Shown here: positions 17,330 through 24,491 of the stretch, piece after piece | Numbering within the stretch: position 1 is the stretch's first letter | Layout: each line of letters starts with the position of its first letter | Origin: Streptococcus mitis | GTDB lineage: Bacteria > Bacillota > Bacilli > Lactobacillales > Streptococcaceae | Length of the DNA: 64,000 bases | Direction of reading: 5' to 3' | Assembly (NCBI RefSeq): GCF_946190275.1 | Contig: NZ_CAMHZQ010000013.1 | Span: 1-64,000 of the forward strand | Program-made: the position numbers and the translations under genes | The notes under the pieces: generated by a model | What the model was told of the DNA's origin: nothing | Databases searched by the model: none | What the model saw: only the letters and a program-made list of their open reading frames with translations

Positions 17330-17698
17330 TTAGCTATTTCTATACACTACTTTTTCTATTTCGTTGATTGTAATTGTTATGGTATCCCAGTCTTTGGGTG
17401 AATCGCCTATATCAGCAATAAAAGTATCTTCGCTTAACTTTTCGACAATTGTCGCCGTTTGACCGTTTTTTAACAACACCGTATCAAATTCTATAATTTT
17501 TACGACTTTTCTCCTTGCGTAAGCTTCTTTGGCTTCGGCGAGAGTAATCTTGTTAGGGCCACCGTCAATATTTATAATACCAGTATTTTGCCAACGACAA
17601 ACGTCACAAATATCATAGTCCATAACTTCAGTTCCGCAAACAGGGCAATTTAACCATAAATATCCATCAATTTCCCATGTCTTTTTTGATTTATCCAT
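17330..17698 (-). CDS. CPCC cysteine-rich domain fused to a DUF4926-like domain
   Basis: 122 residues. N-terminal zinc-ribbon-like CPCC domain (CPVCG and CDVC, residues about 17-60), then a DUF4926-like beta domain (EFDTVLLKNGQTATIVE to the end). Both domain types occur in immunity-gene clusters in Firmicutes, to my knowledge. The start at 17698 is preferred because AAGGAGGG lies at proper distance; an in-frame ATG further upstream at 17734 lacks one. No toxin gene is visible nearby, so this would be an orphan immunity gene if the guess is right. Confidence 0.7.
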   Translation of the reverse strand: MDKSKKTWEIDGYLWLNCPVCGTEVMDYDICDVCRWQNTGIINIDGGPNKITLAEAKEAYARRKVVKIIEFDTVLLKNGQTATIVEKLSEDTFIADIGDSPKDWDTITITINEIEKVVYRNS

Positions 17699-17807
17699 AT
17701 AAATCCCTCCTTCATAAACCCACCTTTCCATCATTATACTGCAAACCGAGGGGGATTGCTAATAATTGAGTGTGTATTCCAGATGTAGTATGATAGTATT
17801 ATTAGGT

Positions 17808-17836
17808 AATAAAAAAGCACGTTTGAACGTGCTAGT
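17808..17836 (-). terminator. Minus-strand terminator-like hairpin
   Basis: AGCACGT and ACGTGCT flank TTGA and are preceded on the plus strand by AAAAAA, so the RNA hairpin plus U tract reads in the minus direction. It probably ends a transcript of a gene now deleted. Confidence 0.5.
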
Positions 17837-17901
17837 TTCTTGCCTGCTGAACTCATCATTTTAAGTCCTTTTTTGTTACCCTTTATGTTTTCTCAACTTA
17901 T

Positions 17902-18189
17902 TTGAATTTAATAGTTTTAGAGAAAATCAAGTTAGATTTAGAGCAGGCAGGAGCAAACACAGTTAAGAATATTCTTTATGGTTTGAAGCAGCTTGAAGTT
18001 TTCCCAGAAGCAGGATTTGATGCTGATGAAAGATTAGGAGGTATTATATACCCACCCCACAAAACTCGATGCATTATTTTAGGCGATTACCTAGCCTTCT
18101 ATCATATTTTAGAGGATAGAAAAGAAGTCTTTGTATCAGATATTATTCATTGTAAACAGAACTACATCTGCTTGTTCAAGAAAAAATAA
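17902..18189 (+). pseudogene. ParE/RelE-type toxin, N-terminally truncated
   Basis: About 95 residues in an open frame with only a TTG start and no ribosome site. The sequence LEQAGANTVKNILYGLKQLEVFPEAG, split here at residues 12-37, then LGDYLAFYHI and VFVSDIIHCKQNY, follows the ParE/RelE toxin fold. The first beta strand of the fold has no start codon in frame back to a stop at 17848-17850. No antitoxin gene is adjacent on either side. I read it as a relic of a type II toxin-antitoxin pair. Confidence 0.7.
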
Positions 18190-18198
18190 CGCCTATAA

Positions 18199-18256
18199 AG
18201 TGTACTGCACCCCAAAAGTTAGATTTTTCTGTCTAACTTTTGGGGTGCAGTACACT
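18199..18256. repeat. Perfect 25-bp inverted repeat resembling two joined IS3-family ends
   Basis: The left arm (18199-18223) and right arm (18232-18256) are exact reverse complements separated by 8 bases. Inside each arm, TGTACTGCACCCCAAAAG has the TG start and look of an IS3/IS150-type terminus. It could be a mini-inverted-repeat element, or two IS ends left after internal deletion. It also would fold as a strong hairpin between the toxin relic and the AlbA_2 gene. Confidence 0.75.
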
Positions 18257-18335
18257 TGAGCCTGCGTTTTGGTTTCCGCAAATTTTGAGAAAGACCATAT
18301 TATTTCAAAAATTTTTAGGAATGAAAATAAAATAT

Positions 18336-19820
18336 TTAATATTTAGTCATGAAATCTCCAAGATTTTTGATTTGTTGTTTAATGATGTGGTATTGTTCAG
18401 TTGAGCTTTTAGGGAGAACATATCTTGTAGATCGTCCCTTACCTTCTATTTCAATATACTTTTTATTTTGTAGAGATTTCAAATTTTCTCTAAATTTATA
18501 CTCAGTCATGAGAGAATTTTCGAGGACATCATTTTTAGTAATGCTACCATTTTTAATGATATATTCAAGTATTATCTTTTCATTATCTGATGTATCCGCA
18601 TAAGAAGACAATAAGTCTACTTTCCAGATTGTAACAACAGTACTATCAAAGGTAGTGCTTACCTCAGGGATTTTTAGTTTATATTTTTCGGAAATATCAA
18701 AAATTTTTGGTCCACCTGATCCAGCTTTTTCGGACATCCCAATTCTACGGAATAATGAAGAGATTGTACTATTTCGCGTTTTGGAAGTTCCGCCATGTAT
18801 AAATTCGGGAATAGAAATTTTCATCTTACCTGGATTTTTAAATTCATAGAAGTCTTGATAAGCTGTAATAACTATAGGAGAATCAAAGTCATAGTAAGCA
18901 TGCATTAAGCAGTTTACCAAAGCTTCACGTATAGATTCAGATAGGTCTTTCTTGAATGGTAAACGGTGGGCAGATTCGTTATTAAACTCAAATCTATCAT
19001 TTGTTGTAGTAGTTAATTTCTTATATGCTAAATTGAAAAAATCAAACATGTTTAAATCAGGGTACATCATATCCCCTGTTGAAATTCTATCGTTCCACCT
19101 AGTTGAAAGGGAGGTATCTTTTTCAAAATAGTCTAATTGAAATTTGGGATAACGAGAAATGATAGAATTGTACTTTCCAAAAAATATTAGTCCTCCTGCG
19201 GTTAATTTATATGTATTATCAATCCTGTCTTTTTTAAATACACCAATTTCGATTAGAAAATTTCTCAACGAAATGCTATTATATTTTGTATTACCAGTAA
19301 GTTCAATTAATAATTGCTTGTAATGTTCTATTGTATCTAAATTTAAATCATTTTCGTCAAAATTATTAAGCAACTCACTATCAATATCATCATGAGAACT
19401 AGTCATCAGATATTTAAGTTCTTCTTTATCAAGTCGAACATCGCCTTCACCTAATCTTTTATATGACTCACGATAATCATTTTTTAGATGGACGGGTTTT
19501 TGGTGAGGATTCGCTTCTCTTACAGTGATTACCATGAGTTGTTTACTTTTGCCTGGAATGTCAATGTATTCAATATCATTATCGGTAAGTAAGTTACAGC
19601 TAACTTTTTGTTTGTTTGCGACTAAAGCGAATAAATTGTCTCGTATTTTTTGAGGATTATTGACTCCTTGGTAGGGGTCAATATTTTTTTCGTCTATCCC
19701 GAGAATTATTTTCCCGCCATTTGTATTTGCAAATGCTGAGTAGGTTTCCCAGAAAGACTCTGGAAGATTGTTTTTAGCTTTTTTGTACTCTAAATCAACC
19801 CCTTCAAATTTTAAGTCCAT
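18336..19820 (-). CDS. AlbA_2 (Schlafen-type) domain protein with divergent ATPase domain
   Basis: 494 residues. The N-terminal AlbA_2/Schlafen-like domain (about 5-130) shows LEYKKAKNNLPESF, FANTNGGKIILGID and YKRLGEGD. The middle holds a HATPase_c_4-like domain (about 290-400) with an N-box-like SIREALVNCLMHAYY, NPGKM and SEKAGSGG. The C-terminal 90 residues look like a winged helix (ITKNDVLENSLMTEYKFRENL split by eye, then GRSTRYVL). Members are annotated as transcriptional regulators or appear in defence regions; neither role is proven here. Lower GC than the core genes and single-gene placement in a decayed island suggest transfer. AAAGGAAAA precedes the start. Confidence 0.85.
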   Translation of the reverse strand: MDLKFEGVDLEYKKAKNNLPESFWETYSAFANTNGGKIILGIDEKNIDPYQGVNNPQKIRDNLFALVANKQKVSCNLLTDNDIEYIDIPGKSKQLMVITVREANPHQKPVHLKNDYRESYKRLGEGDVRLDKEELKYLMTSSHDDIDSELLNNFDENDLNLDTIEHYKQLLIELTGNTKYNSISLRNFLIEIGVFKKDRIDNTYKLTAGGLIFFGKYNSIISRYPKFQLDYFEKDTSLSTRWNDRISTGDMMYPDLNMFDFFNLAYKKLTTTTNDRFEFNNESAHRLPFKKDLSESIREALVNCLMHAYYDFDSPIVITAYQDFYEFKNPGKMKISIPEFIHGGTSKTRNSTISSLFRRIGMSEKAGSGGPKIFDISEKYKLKIPEVSTTFDSTVVTIWKVDLLSSYADTSDNEKIILEYIIKNGSITKNDVLENSLMTEYKFRENLKSLQNKKYIEIEGKGRSTRYVLPKSSTEQYHIIKQQIKNLGDFMTKY

Positions 19821-19949
19821 ATTTTTCCTTTCTAAAATATAATGTTACTGAAATTTATTTTTTAAAATGATTGTCACGCGAAAAAGTAAATTTGATAGAT
19901 AATTAAAATCGTTGATTTCATCGTATTTATAAGATATATTTTAAAATAT

Positions 19950-19980
19950 TCACGCGAAAATCACGCGAAAATCACGCGAA
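19950..19980. repeat. Tandem 11-bp repeats TCACGCGAAAA
   Basis: Copies at 19950-19960 and 19961-19971 are exact and abut; a third at 19972-19980 matches 9 bases (TCACGCGAA). A fourth exact copy lies apart at 19874-19884, nearer the AlbA_2 gene. An 11-bp period places each copy on about the same face of DNA, as expected for a protein binding array. Confidence 0.9.
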
Positions 19981-20022
19981 TATTTGTAATCAAAATTCAA
20001 TTGAAAAATGTCGAATTTTCAA

Positions 20023-20057
20023 TAATAAAATAGATGGATTTAAAATCTATTTTATTA
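20023..20057. repeat. 13-bp perfect inverted repeat
   Basis: TAATAAAATAGAT (20023-20035) and ATCTATTTTATTA (20045-20057) around a 9-base loop. AT-rich; may be an operator or a weak bidirectional terminator. Confidence 0.7.
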
Positions 20058-20207
20058 TAACACAGAGATAAGAAAAAATAGATAGTGAGACAAGTTTAAA
20101 TAGAATTACTCGCTATGAAATGTTAATTACTTTTGATTGCTTAACAAATATAGTCAAAAATGTAGTCATTCGAATGATTTTTCTTACAATGTACTGAAAT
20201 TAACAAA

Positions 20208-20237
20208 AGAAAAAAACGCTTGAATGCGTTTTTCTTC
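20208..20237 (-). terminator. Terminator of rpmF-rpmG
   Basis: AAAAACGC (20212-20219) pairs with GCGTTTTT (20226-20233); the T tract on either strand makes it usable in both directions. Confidence 0.75.
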
Positions 20238-20259
20238 TGTATTGATTCGTATTGAATGC

Positions 20260-20409
20260 TTACTTCACCTCTGTAAACACAACGTGTTTGCGAAGTTTTG
20301 GTGAGTATTTCTTCAATTGAAGACGGTCTGGAGTGTTACGTTTGTTTTTAGAAGTAAGGTACAAGCGTTCACCAGATTCTTTGTGTTCAAGTGTAATATT
20401 TACGCGCAT
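20260..20409 (-). CDS. rpmG: 50S ribosomal protein L33
   Basis: 49 residues ([17 protein letters not shown] at the start, HVVFTEVK at the end). It has no cysteines, so it is the zinc-free (C-minus) form of L33. It lies 15 bases downstream of rpmF, with GGAG before the start, and the two form an operon. The 3' end faces the accessory island; rpmG 3' ends are known ICE insertion sites in streptococci, but I found no matching repeat here. Confidence 0.96.
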
Positions 20410-20424
20410 GGTATCTCCCTTCTA

Positions 20425-20607
20425 TTATTCAGCTGATGCAGCTTTAGCGATTTTACGTCCTTTGTAGTATCCTTTAAGTGATACACGGTGAGAACGTGAG
20501 TAATCTCCAGTAGTTTCGTCAAAGTTTACAGATGGAGCTGTTACTTTGTAGTGTGTACGACGTTTGTTTTTCTTCGCTTTTGAAGTGCGACGTGCAGGTA
20601 CTGCCAT
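20425..20607 (-). CDS. rpmF: 50S ribosomal protein L32
   Basis: 60 residues beginning [19 protein letters not shown], the canonical L32 start, rich in Lys/Arg. The cysteine-pair zinc site of C-plus L32 is absent. First gene of the rpmF-rpmG operon, with AGGAG upstream of the start. Confidence 0.97.
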
Positions 20608-20717
20608 TTTGATTTCTCCTTTAGGTATTTATATTCGATTCAATCTACTGATTTTCATCAACCATACTAGGATAACACATTTTTTTTGTAAAGTAAAGTT
20701 ACTTGACAAAAAAAGAT

Positions 20718-20756
20718 GAAAAAATTCTCCTGTCCGACCTAGCAGACAGGAGAAGG
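20718..20756 (-). terminator. Terminator of the SPFH operon
   Basis: TTCTCCTGTC (20725-20734) is the reverse complement of GACAGGAGAA (20745-20754); on the minus strand it is followed by a T-rich run. Confidence 0.85.
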
Positions 20757-20758
20757 TC

Positions 20759-20959
20759 TTAAATATCAATCTCAAATGGTTCGTCAATGGTTTCTGATAC
20801 GTATTTTCCGTCTTTCTTCCGTTGTTTGATACATTCTGTGAGGAGATATTCGATTTGCCCATTGACTGAACGAAAGTCGTCTTCTGCCCATGATGCGAGT
20901 GCAGCGTATAACTTTGTTGAGAGTCGAAGGGGGATCTGCTTTTTTTTAGCTTCAGCCAT
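20759..20959 (-). CDS. Small ribbon-helix-helix-like protein
   Basis: 66 residues. The segment [16 protein letters not shown] followed by [16 protein letters not shown] fits an Arc/MetJ-type ribbon-helix-helix fold, a dimeric DNA-binding domain. It starts 2 bases after the SPFH gene ends, so the two are co-transcribed and likely linked in function. An inverted repeat in the operon promoter (21990-22008) is a plausible binding site, making autoregulation a reasonable guess. Confidence 0.75.
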   Translation of the reverse strand: MAEAKKKQIPLRLSTKLYAALASWAEDDFRSVNGQIEYLLTECIKQRKKDGKYVSETIDEPFEIDI

Positions 20960-20961
20960 CT

Positions 20962-21969
20962 TTAGTAAAGACTTCCTGTGTTGACAATTGGTTGTGCATC
21001 ATGATTTCCACAGAGGACGACTAGGAGATTTGAAACCATGGCAGCTTTTCGTTCTTCGTCAAGCTCTACCAATTCTCCTTCATTGAGACGTTCCAGGGCC
21101 ATTTCAACCATACCCACAGCGCCATCGACAATCATTTTACGGGCATCAATAATGGCTGATGCTTGTTGGCGTTGAAGCATGACGGCTGCAATTTCTGGTG
21201 CATAAGCTAGGTAAGTGATACGTGCTTCAAGGATTTCCAAGCCAGCATCCTCAACGCGACTTTGGATTTCCTCACGAATACGGTTAGCAACAATTTCGCT
21301 AGAGCCACGGAGACTACCTTCATCTGCTTGCCCGTCACCTGTAGTATCCACATTAGGAGACACATCGTAAGGGTAGATGCGGACAATATTACGGAGAGCG
21401 CTATCACATTGCAATGAAAGATATTCTTTGTAGTTGTCAACGTTGAAGACTGCCTTAGCGGTATCGACAACTTTCCAAGTTACCGCGATACCGATTTCTA
21501 CAGGATTTCCTAGACAATCATTGATTTTTTGGCGAGAATTGCTCAAGGTCATAACCTTGAGGGAAATCTGTTTCTTGCCAATTTCAAGATTTACATCATT
21601 GCCATTTGATGATTTCATCCCTGAAAAAGGAGATTTCGTGCTAACGTCACCACTTTGTCCAAGTCGAGTGTGGTTTGCAGGGTTGACTGCTACGCTGAAG
21701 GGATTGACAAAGTAAAAACCAGGTTCTTTGATGGTACCTGTATAGTTACCAAAAAGGGTCAAAACCAGAGCTTCCTGAGGTTTGACAACTTTTAAACCAG
21801 CATGAGCTAGGCCTGCAATTAAGCTTAATAAAAGTCCGATAATAATTCCAAAAATGTTTTCCGAACCAGCACCCATTATAAGTATAAAGACACCAAGTAC
21901 GAGTGTCAACTCAATGAGAATCAATGCGAATACACCATTTGGTTTTGAATTGATGAGTTTTTCAGTCAT
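20962..21969 (-). CDS. SPFH/band 7 domain membrane protein
   Basis: 335 residues. Two adjacent hydrophobic helices at the N-terminus (about residues 14-60), then an SPFH/prohibitin-like domain (about 62-290) with [16 protein letters not shown] and the typical helix [16 protein letters not shown] near residue 268. Such proteins form membrane microdomain scaffolds and often act with membrane proteases; its partner here is not visible. AGGAGG precedes the start at 21969. First gene of a two-gene operon with the ribbon-helix-helix protein. Confidence 0.85.
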   Translation of the reverse strand: MTEKLINSKPNGVFALILIELTLVLGVFILIMGAGSENIFGIIIGLLLSLIAGLAHAGLKVVKPQEALVLTLFGNYTGTIKEPGFYFVNPFSVAVNPANHTRLGQSGDVSTKSPFSGMKSSNGNDVNLEIGKKQISLKVMTLSNSRQKINDCLGNPVEIGIAVTWKVVDTAKAVFNVDNYKEYLSLQCDSALRNIVRIYPYDVSPNVDTTGDGQADEGSLRGSSEIVANRIREEIQSRVEDAGLEILEARITYLAYAPEIAAVMLQRQQASAIIDARKMIVDGAVGMVEMALERLNEGELVELDEERKAAMVSNLLVVLCGNHDAQPIVNTGSLY

Positions 21970-21989
21970 AAGAATGACCTCCTATTATT

Positions 21990-22008
21990 TGATATCTAAA
22001 TGATATCA
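21990..22008. promoter_or_regulatory. Perfect 7-bp inverted repeat in the SPFH promoter
   Basis: TGATATC (21990-21996), TAAAT, GATATCA (22002-22008). On the minus strand it overlaps the -10 region that follows TTGACT, which is the position of a repressor operator. Confidence 0.6.
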
Positions 22009-22160
22009 CTTTGTATTTAAAAGTCAATAGAAAGTTGAAAAATAATCACTAAAAAGTTTCAGCCCAATAATTACTTGTAGGAGGTGAGATTATATTGTGC
22101 TGAAATACTCTTTTATTCTTATAACTTTTACACTATAATTGTAGTTAGAAAGGAAGAGAA

Positions 22161-24191
22161 ATGTTTGATTATAGAGCACTAGTTATTTTGATGACTTTGA
22201 TGGATCATTGTGAGCTATCATTATATGAATTATCTGTTAAGGTGAGCTTACCTATAAAGGAAGTCAAAGAAGGAATAGATTATTTAGTGCCTTATCTAGC
22301 TAATAAAGGGATAGTGCTGGATAAAAAACAAGGCCGCTATAGTTTATCAAATCGTACGAAGCAGTCTTTGACAGATATTATTAAGTCGGATGAATTGGTT
22401 TTACCAAAATCGACTCGCTTAGCATTAATCTATCTTTACACTTTTTGCCGATTAGATTTTATATCGAATAATCATTATCAAGACTTTTTGAAAGTAAGTA
22501 AGAATACAACCTTATCTGATATTCAATCATTAAGAAAGATTATGTTAGATAATGATTTGGAGCTAGGGTACAGTAGAGCAAAAGGTTATACTTTACACGG
22601 TTCAGAGTGGAATAAGCATCGTTTAGCTTTTCAAATGGTTAGTGAGCTGCTGGAATCCTCCATAGGGATTTGGGGTTTGGATTATGTTTTATCTAGTTGG
22701 GGGTATTCATTAACTTATGATTTGATTGATCAGGTGGTTAAAGATTATTATGAAAAGCTACAGATAGTACCTATTGTTAATCAATTAAAAGTTTGTCTTT
22801 TTGGGTTAGTATTCATTATATGTAGGTATCAAAGAGATGTTGAAAGAGTATATCTTTCAGAGACATTAGTATCTCCTATTATTCAAGATATAACGACTAT
22901 TTTATTGGATACAGTAGTTGATTTGGGAATTATAGATACGGTGTTTTCAGAGGATGATTATCGCTATATCACAGTTTTATTATCAAGTTGCTTTGAAGGG
23001 GAAGTAGATGTTGCTCCGGTTTACTTTAATCAATTAACAGAGGCTATTATAAGTAGAATGGAAGATATTTCTTTGTTACATTTTAAACAAAGGGAAGTAT
23101 TGAGAGAAAATCTTCGCCGCCACCTTATACCGGCTTACTATAGATTAAAGTTCGGCTTACCTAGTTCAAATGAATATGTGTTGCATGTTAAAGAACATTA
23201 TCCTGATTTATTTGAACTAGTAAAAGATTCTTTGACTCCCTTGATGGACGCTATTGACAAGCCCATACCTGATAGTGAAACAGCATATTTTGTTATCCAT
23301 TTTGGAGGTTATTTAAAGAAAGCAGATACTTTGCCTCAAAAATGTTATAAAGCAGCAATTATCTGTCCTAATGGGATTAGTTCTTCATTGATGTTAAAAG
23401 AGAATCTATTAGCATTATTTCCTCAAATTGAGTTTATAGGAACCTCGAAGATTGATGATTTACAGAAGAAAACTACTAGTGACTATGATATGGTTTTTTC
23501 TACTATAAAGGTAGAAACAGAGAAGCCAAATTATCTAGTTTCTGTTATGATGACGGAAGAGCAAACAACGCAGTTAGTTGAATTGGTATCAAAAGATTTC
23601 CCAGATACAGGTTATCGAGATATTGAGCTTAATCAGATAATTAGCATAGTAAGAAGATATAGTGTAATCACACAAGAATTAGAGTTAAAATTAGCATTAA
23701 AGAGGTATCTCTATCAAGAAATGAACAGAAAGGAAGTGTTACCATTGTTAGAAGAATTAATTACAAAAGAAACTTATCAGGTTAGTTCGGAAAAATTAGG
23801 ATGGAAGGAGGCAATTCGTTTAGCAGCTAAACCACTTTTGGATCAAGATAAGATAACTGAGAACTACCCTGAGGCAATGATTCAAAAAGTAGAAGAGTTT
23901 GGGCCTTTTATTAATTTAGGGAAGGGAGTAGCAATTCCTCACGCTCGGCCAGATGAAGGTGTGAATGAAATAGGAATGTCAATGTTAGTTTTGGAAGAAC
24001 CGATTTATTTATTGGATGATCCGGAACAAGAGGTAAGATTGTTGATTTGTATTGCAGCCATTGATAATGAGAGTCATTTAAAGGCTTTGTCACATCTAAC
24101 AACAATTTTAAGAGATAAAAATCATGTTCAAACTTTAATATCATCAAAAAACTATGATGACATTGAAATGATAATTAAACAGGAGGATTAG
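22161..24191 (+). CDS. BglG/LicR-type PRD regulator with EIIB- and EIIA-like domains
   Basis: 676-residue PTS-controlled activator or antiterminator. N-terminal helix-turn-helix (about 1-130), two PRD-like regions (about 180-385), an EIIB-like domain (IICPNGISSSLM, Cys near residue 403) and a C-terminal EIIA domain (about 535-672) with the phospho-His in VAIPHARPDEG. DNA-binding HTH rather than an RNA-binding CAT domain is suggested by the N-terminus, so it probably activates transcription. It heads an operon with PTS IIB, IIC and transketolase genes, 3 bases before the IIB start, and should sense their sugar. Confidence 0.9.
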   Translation: MFDYRALVILMTLMDHCELSLYELSVKVSLPIKEVKEGIDYLVPYLANKGIVLDKKQGRYSLSNRTKQSLTDIIKSDELVLPKSTRLALIYLYTFCRLDFISNNHYQDFLKVSKNTTLSDIQSLRKIMLDNDLELGYSRAKGYTLHGSEWNKHRLAFQMVSELLESSIGIWGLDYVLSSWGYSLTYDLIDQVVKDYYEKLQIVPIVNQLKVCLFGLVFIICRYQRDVERVYLSETLVSPIIQDITTILLDTVVDLGIIDTVFSEDDYRYITVLLSSCFEGEVDVAPVYFNQLTEAIISRMEDISLLHFKQREVLRENLRRHLIPAYYRLKFGLPSSNEYVLHVKEHYPDLFELVKDSLTPLMDAIDKPIPDSETAYFVIHFGGYLKKADTLPQKCYKAAIICPNGISSSLMLKENLLALFPQIEFIGTSKIDDLQKKTTSDYDMVFSTIKVETEKPNYLVSVMMTEEQTTQLVELVSKDFPDTGYRDIELNQIISIVRRYSVITQELELKLALKRYLYQEMNRKEVLPLLEELITKETYQVSSEKLGWKEAIRLAAKPLLDQDKITENYPEAMIQKVEEFGPFINLGKGVAIPHARPDEGVNEIGMSMLVLEEPIYLLDDPEQEVRLLICIAAIDNESHLKALSHLTTILRDKNHVQTLISSKNYDDIEMIIKQED

Positions 24192-24194
24192 ATA

Positions 24195-24479
24195 ATGTTA
24201 AAAATTGGTACAGCTTGTGGTTCAGGATTAGGTTCAAGTTTTATGGTACAGATGAATATTGAATCTGTATTGAGTGATTTGAATGTTTCAGATGTAGAAG
24301 TTGAACACTATGATTTAGGTGGAGCAGATCCAAATGCAGCTGATATTTGGATTGTTGGTCGTGATCTAGCTGATTCAGCTAGTCATCTTGGAGATGTTCG
24401 TATCTTAAATAGTATTATTGATATGGATGAACTACGAGAATTAATTACTAAACTTTGTGAAGAAAAAGGACTTATATAG
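24195..24479 (+). CDS. PTS EIIB component, ascorbate/galactitol type
   Basis: 94-residue cytoplasmic phosphotransfer protein. The N-terminal P-loop IGTACGSGLGSSF carries the phospho-accepting Cys (residue 8). It passes phosphate from EIIA to sugar during transport through the adjacent EIIC. The EIIA function may be supplied by the regulator's C-terminal domain or by another protein, since no free EIIA gene is in the operon. Confidence 0.9.
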   Translation: MLKIGTACGSGLGSSFMVQMNIESVLSDLNVSDVEVEHYDLGGADPNAADIWIVGRDLADSASHLGDVRILNSIIDMDELRELITKLCEEKGLI

Positions 24480-24491
24480 GAGGCTAGCGTC

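Larger units (their letters stand above)
19821..20207. other. Repeat-rich intergenic region upstream of the AlbA_2 gene
   Basis: There is no gene here. The stretch holds four copies of an 11-bp repeat (19874-19980) and a 13-bp inverted repeat (20023-20057). Beyond 20060 I see nothing until the rpmG terminator. Confidence 0.7.

Noticed and set aside
17734-17859. 41-codon minus-strand ORF starting after AAAGGACTT
   Set aside because: It reads straight through a terminator hairpin and into intergenic sequence, so it is probably the tail of a deleted gene or chance.
20250-20420. rpmG 3' end as an ICE attachment site for the decayed integrase
   Set aside because: I found no copy of the rpmG end near the integrase remnant or rpsD, so attL/attR cannot be assigned.
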